The translations under genes were made by a program, and so were the position numbers. Positions 58,391-64,000 of a stretch of DNA of 64,000 nt are shown piece after piece (positions within the stretch are counted from its first letter, which is position 1; every line of letters begins with the position of its first letter). The stretch is from positions 19,544,181 to 19,608,180 of the forward strand of contig NC_135552.1 in NCBI RefSeq assembly GCF_964340395.1, written 5' to 3'. Source of the stretch: Glandiceps talaboti (Eukaryota > Hemichordata > Enteropneusta > Spengelidae). The notes beneath the pieces were generated by a model, which searched no databases, had not been told where the DNA came from, and saw only the letters and a program-made list of their open reading frames with translations.

Positions 58391-59640
58391 GTTTTAGGGT
58401 CACCCCAAGCTAGGTGGGAAAATCGTCAACAAATAGATGTCGTCTTCTTTCACTCTTAGACTGTCTGATACTTAACACCTATGATGACACCGCGATGCTT
58501 TTCCACCTAAGACAACAATCAATACTCTTTACAACACAAATTTTGTGTTTGGTTTAGTTTTCTGATGTTCTTAGTAAACGACATCAATTCATTGATATAA
58601 TGTACCAACCACAAAAGCAATTCCTTTACTGCACCCCCATCCTCCACCAATCCACCGCCGAGAAAACAACGCATTGCAAGATCGACGTAGTACACTAAAG
58701 AGAATGATTCAAATCTTTGGAGATCGTCGACGCATAGCTAGTCATATGTAAGACGGAGAAATCTCACACAACATTACTTAGTAATTACAAATAGAACATG
58801 TATATGTACATTTTGCGATTATTATTTTCATTTAGAATTACAATTTTTGTGTCAGTGGTTTCCAAATTAATATCTAAAGTCTTAGAATTTTGTTGAAATA
58901 TTCTTGAAATAGCCTTCATTTACAAAGCTTCGACATTCATTACTTATGGATGATTTTAAATTGATAAAATTCGAGTATAAAGAATAGGGTATAGTATGTT
59001 CATTTAAGCATAACATAGGTTGTTATGACTACATGCATATAAACAAGCTGTTTAACCCAGTTACGTTCCTCAACTTCTTATCTCTGTGATATGACGTGCA
59101 GACAGGAAATTGAAAGTGTAAACATTACACACGTTGTTACATCATTCATTTTTACAATTATGCTGTTATACACTAAAATAGGGGGGGGGGAGAAAGGAAA
59201 TTGCAATAGCTCAGTTCAACACTTGAGATAATTACACATCAACATACAGAATTAAAATATGAAGGCATGAATAAGATGAATGCATGCTAATTATAATATG
59301 TCATTTTTATCAAGTTGAGGAAATATAATCCAGAGGTATTAAAATTTCATTAAGAAGAACATCAAGACACGTCTATTTCCAAGAGCCTTTTAACTTTTAT
59401 ATCCATCTATTAGTGTTCCTCTCCAGAGATAGAAGATTATTTTGACTATTTCAACATACGTAAAAAGGTAACTACTCCAAAAGAGTGGCAACACAGTTTG
59501 TTCTTGTTATGGTTATTTTCGGACGCTTCACTTTGCGGAAAAATAATGATGGTGGGTCTTCAATGGTCCATGGCAGTAAAAAGGCCTATGGGTTGACGAT
59601 GAGATGAAGTCATGATAAATGTGTTTTGTGCCACTATATA
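58391..59640. other. Intergenic stretch, no gene recognised
   Basis: This is AT-rich unique-looking sequence with a G-run at about 59182. No exon or clear repeat was seen. Confidence 0.45.
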
Positions 59641-59649
59641 TTATAATAT

Positions 59650-59848
59650 ATATAGCGTACGCTCGCAAGCCAAAGCTTGGCGGGTACCTTTCGGACGGCA
59701 CCGTAAAGAGGCCTGCGGTTTGCTGTAGCGGTCTGACAGCACAAGTCCGATCGATGTCAACTGAAAGTGTTTAGTGAACGTAACGTAACTTTAACAACAA
59801 CGTTTTTTCTACCGTATGGAAGAGATATATTTGTGGTTGGAAATCTGT

Positions 59849-59914
<66 letters not shown>

Positions 59915-60610
59915 GTCATCGTTTTCTCCATTACGGCTTGCTCAATTCAAATGAAATTTTGAAGACGTATTCCATAGGGTAATGGCAAAACTTGATTAGG
60001 TTTTGGTAAAAATCCCGTGAATATTAATGAGCAATTTACATAATTAATGATTTTCGGTACTAAGGCTATATCTCAAGAATGCACGCTTCAAATTCATTAT
60101 AACTTGGTACACACATTTGCGATACCAAAGCGCACCTGTCCTGAAAATATTACTAATGTAGCTTTTAGTTTTAATAAGTTATTGGCATATTTTCGATTGG
60201 CCACGAAAAAGAAAAAAATAGTTTCTCGTCAGGAACTGTGGTCTAAAGTGGTGCGACTTTATCACCATTTTCTAAAACACGACTGGCTCAATTCAAACGA
60301 AATTTATTGCATGTGTTCTGTAGGGTAGTGACAAGAACTGATTAGGTTTCGGTAAATATCCCATGAATATTAACGAGACATTTACATAATTAATGGTTTT
60401 CGGTAATTAGGCTATATCTCAAGAATGCACACTTCAAATTCAATATAATTTGACACATGCATTTGCGATACCAAAGCGCACTTGTCCTGAAAATATTATT
60501 GATGTAGCTTTTAGTTTTAATAAATTATTGGCATATTTTTGTAGGCCACTAAAAAGGAAAAAATTGTTTCTCGTCAGGAAATATTGTCTAAGGTGGTTTG
60601 ACGATTCGCT
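59650..60610. mobile_element. Composite repeat: GC-rich head, (TG)n(TCTG)n tract and two 346-bp tandem units
   Basis: A GC-richer head (59655-59760, cgtacgctcgcaagccaaag) is followed by (TG)n(TCTG)n at 59849-59915. Two ~346-bp units then follow (ggctatatctcaagaatgca at 60064 and 60410). The units are about 85-90% alike by eye, and open frames in them are shared shadows. There is no enzyme. The layout suits a non-autonomous interspersed repeat. Confidence 0.65.
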
Positions 60611-62180
60611 TATTTTTTTTTTTTTTTACATTTTCAACAAATGTCACAGTACATGTTGTGGTTGGCCAGGAGATCACTAACAACAATAAGCAAATAGCAA
60701 TCAATGAGAAAAAATAACTTATTACATATGTTCTGTTCAAGTGTATTCCAACAATTGTCTGTAGGAACGACAATCTCAAAACTTTGCCCTTACGGAAGAC
60801 ATTCAGTTTACATCTGGTTAGTTGTGATGCAGCACTGTGAGACAGAGAACTATCGGAACACTTAACGAAGTTGCTCTGCTCTGTAAGCATTCATTAATTG
60901 GTATTCCTATAAATATCAACTGTGTGTTAACGTTATTTTTAGGTCACTTATATGAATTAAGTCTTCGAGAGCATTCAGATTCAGTTGGCTGGTTACGATA
61001 TCAATTAATACTTGTGTTCATCATCAGCTTTTCTTGTATTTTTGTATCCACGTAGTTTTAATTTTGCTGTTAATCTCTTCTGGTTGATTTTACTCCCAAT
61101 ATGTTAAGTAAAGCCTGTACAGTGGCTCTCTCTATCTCTCTAAATTTAAGAGGAGATGTCCAGGATATAGATAGCTTTGGGCTATTTTATAAGTGGAAAC
61201 GCTAAATTAGGATGTGTACTGGAAATACAATTAGTAATAGAAGCAAGGTCTGGAGTGAAAATGTAGAGGTGTATATATCTATGGTATACTCTAGTCTTTT
61301 TACATCTTGCAGCTCTTTCTTTATTACATGTATTCGTCTTGATTGGATAAAGCCTTTAAGTCGGTCTCGTCTTCAGAATTTAAAAAGTGTTTGCCTAGTG
61401 TGTACCACGTCATTCGTGAAAAGCTTTTACTGCTTGTTAATTTTCACTGTGACTATTAGGGTAACCATGGTAACGATGTGTGTATACATGTCTTACTGCA
61501 GATAAGTTTCTATGTCGTCAAGGGAATGTCTGTTATTCATTTTATTATTTCTATGTCACGGGAAGCCTGCTGCTTATTGCCTACTAACACAAGAATGTAC
61601 TCGCGTATCAGGGATATATCTCCTTTTTCCACGGACATTAGATGTATGAGAGTGACTATCGAACGATCCATCTATGGAGACGAGAGAAACATTTGTATGC
61701 CCATCTAGTCAGCTAAACAAATCCATCCATTATATGGTTATCATCATCTTGTCGTCTGTTTATCACTCAAAGTTACTGTAAACTAACATGTATCTAATTC
61801 AATACACACAATAGAGTCATTTATTTGCAAGACTTGGGGTGAGGTTTATATTGCAATAAAGTAGCACTGATTAAAGATGGCATATATAAATTGCAAAGGT
61901 CACCCGTTGCATAGAACGGACAGTAAAAGAGGGACAATCGCAGCAACCGATATTAGGCCATCTATTCATCCTAAAGCTAAGTCCTTGTGCATGCAAACAA
62001 GTCAGACTTCCTCATGTATGTGCATCTCAGACCACCAAACATATCAATATCCTGCTATCTTGCTTGCCGGTCTCTGTGTGGTGGGTGCTTGGTGGTCTGA
62101 GGTGTAATGCAACATTTTATGGAAGCACATTGTTAGCAAAAATCATGACGTCTCGATCCCCGTTAGACTCATTGTTGTGT
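60611..62180. other. Intergenic stretch with one 13-bp inverted repeat
   Basis: No exon was recognised. CTCAGACCACCAA (62026-62038) and TTGGTGGTCTGAG (62089-62101) form a perfect inverted repeat around a 50-bp spacer. Open frames here lack domains. Confidence 0.5.
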
Positions 62181-62185
62181 CACAC

Positions 62186-62450
<265 letters not shown>

Positions 62451-62649
62451 ATTTTTTTTAATTTTTTTAAGCATATAGGGGCAAGGAGAGGCCACTATGT
62501 AGAAGTTATCTTTCACAGAAACTGCATCTACAAATATGGTACGTAGAGTGAGTAACTCGATTTGATAACAACAAATTGCGCCAATGGTGTTGTAGCACAA
62601 CTGAACAGCTTTTAAAAATATGTATCCACATGTTGATCCATACTAGATA

Positions 62650-63646
62650 TAGGTGTTCATTTGCTGAATGATTATCCAGTTGCCTATCCAGTTATGTTGT
62701 TATCTTTGCAAAATACGAGATCATTTGGCTGTTGCTGTGGGCTTGGTCATGTTGCTAGACATATTTGCATACATTTTTTGAATGTTCGTTCATTTGTCTA
62801 TGAAACCCTGGTGTTATCTTTGCAATATACATCATCATATGACTGTTGCTATGGGCGTGGTTTTGTTGCTAGGTATGTTTGCATACATTTGTTGAATATT
62901 TATTCATTTGTCTATTAATCCCAGTTGTAATCTTTGCCATATACGTGATCATTTGGCTGTTGCTATCGATGTGGTTTTGTTGCTAGGCACATTTGCATAC
63001 ACATTTTGAATATTTATTCACTTGTCTAAGAATCTTTGTTAAATACACAATTGTTTGGCTGCTGCTATGGGCGTGGTCATAGTTGCTAGGGATATTTACA
63101 TACTTTTTTTTGAATATTTACCAACTTGCCTACCAGATGATGTTATTTTAGGAGAATATATTGGCATTTGGGTTTTGCTAACGGTGTGGTCAAGGTCGAT
63201 AGGGCCAATTGTCAAAATGTTTTGAACAAAACCTGCAGAATAACACTTCTAGAAACATCTCACCAAATTTCAGTCCCTGCTGATAAGATCACTATATGCT
63301 GAAAATTTCTTCATCTATACACTCCCAAATGCAGCCCCATTAAATTGCAGCCGAATCGTGGAATTAAAGGACACATTTTAGCCCCAATTTGCATATTACT
63401 GATGGCATTATCATATCGTCATCAAATCTTAATCCCATACCCCTAAGAATGTTCCCACCAAATTTCTGACCAATCTACCCAATAGATTATGATTTTTATG
63501 TTTTTTGACCAAAAATAACATTTGTTGACCCAAATCACACACCTGTGATGTGATCATTTTCATTTGAACAATTTCCAAACTACACTCCAAAAGTAATGTC
63601 CCCTCTAAATACCAAGGCAATCGGTCTGTCAATTTTTGAGTGTAAG

Positions 63647-63696
<50 letters not shown>

Positions 63697-63755
63697 GGAC
63701 AGACAGACACCGGACCATGCCTATATCTTATCAGTTCAGTTGTGCTAAAAAATGT
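62650..63755. mobile_element. Interspersed repeat with ~114-bp internal tandem units and (AC)n/GACGGACAGACAG end
   Basis: Five diverged units hold the box ggctgttgctatgggcgtgg, at 62727, 62841, 62955, 63057 and about 63164. They are followed by a unique body (63190-63645), then (AC)n (63648-63692), gacggacagacagacaccgg and a tail ending gttgtgctaaaaa. The sequence ends like many non-autonomous repeats of aquatic invertebrates. There is no coding capacity. Confidence 0.65.
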
Positions 63756-63891
63756 GCATTCCTTTCAAAGGTATTAGTAAAATATGTAAAATGAAGTCTA
63801 GTTCTGATTAGATCTGATGCCTATCACAAACTATATTTACGAACTGATTACGTCATCGCCACTTTCACATGAGTCCATATGTAGTTATCAA

Positions 63892-64000
63892 ACACACACA
63901 CACACACATACATACATACATACACACACATACATACATACATACATACATACATACATACATACATACATACATACATACATACATACATACATACATA
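63892..64000. repeat. (CA)n-(CATA)n microsatellite at the window edge
   Basis: This is a short CA run followed by CATA tetranucleotides, continuing past the end of the window. Confidence 0.97.

Overview
The window is AT-rich, intron-dominated eukaryotic DNA. It has spliced exons with CAG|GTAAGT-type junctions, very long introns, no operons or ribosome binding sites, and very many simple repeats ((TA)n, (TATG)n, (TG)n, (TCTG)n). The recognisable proteins are a Cys-loop receptor exon and two CD20/MS4A-like four-pass membrane proteins. These point to an animal, most likely an aquatic invertebrate. The sequence alone does not let me choose the phylum.

Three genes can be supported, all on the minus strand. 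(1) At the left edge, 48-136, there is one internal exon of a Cys-loop ligand-gated chloride channel (GABA-A/glycine-receptor type); the rest of the gene lies outside or was not found. (2) A complete four-exon CD20/MS4A-like gene runs from its ATG at 13430 to its stop at 11320 (162 aa). (3) A second complete four-exon paralogue runs from its ATG at 48365 to its stop at 25425 (230 aa), with a 19.1 kb first intron. Both paralogues have only phase-0 introns, an exon 2 of exactly 60 nt and an exon 3 of exactly 225 nt, so they are ancient tandem duplicates. Their ends differ. The larger protein has a long Gln/Pro/Ser-rich cytoplasmic tail ending in a PPEY (PPxY) motif. The smaller one has a short acidic tail.

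The rest is mostly repeats. There are four tandem satellites: 32/33-bp units at about 4.9-6.7 kb, 39-bp units at 42.3-44.35 kb, 54-bp units at 44.35-45.3 kb, and 72-bp units at 52.6-53.6 kb. There are several fold-back elements (7.4-7.8, 12.9-13.0, 34.0-34.1 and 57.7-58.0 kb). There are also composite repeats with microsatellite ends (59.6-60.6 and 62.65-63.75 kb), a frameshifted LINE tail at 46.05-46.28 kb and a tRNA-like SINE head near 14.95 kb. Most long open frames in the window are artefacts of repeat units whose length is a multiple of three.

The most unusual observations are: multiplied splice-donor sequence in both CD20-like genes (a triplicated exon-2 donor segment in one, and a minisatellite made of donor-like units beside the exon-3 donor in the other); a row of perfect TGACGTCA (CRE) palindromes at 35-36 bp spacing in the giant intron; a compact 63-nt hairpin at 34.04 kb; a GC-rich palindromic element at 12.9 kb; and a short core shared by three different satellites.
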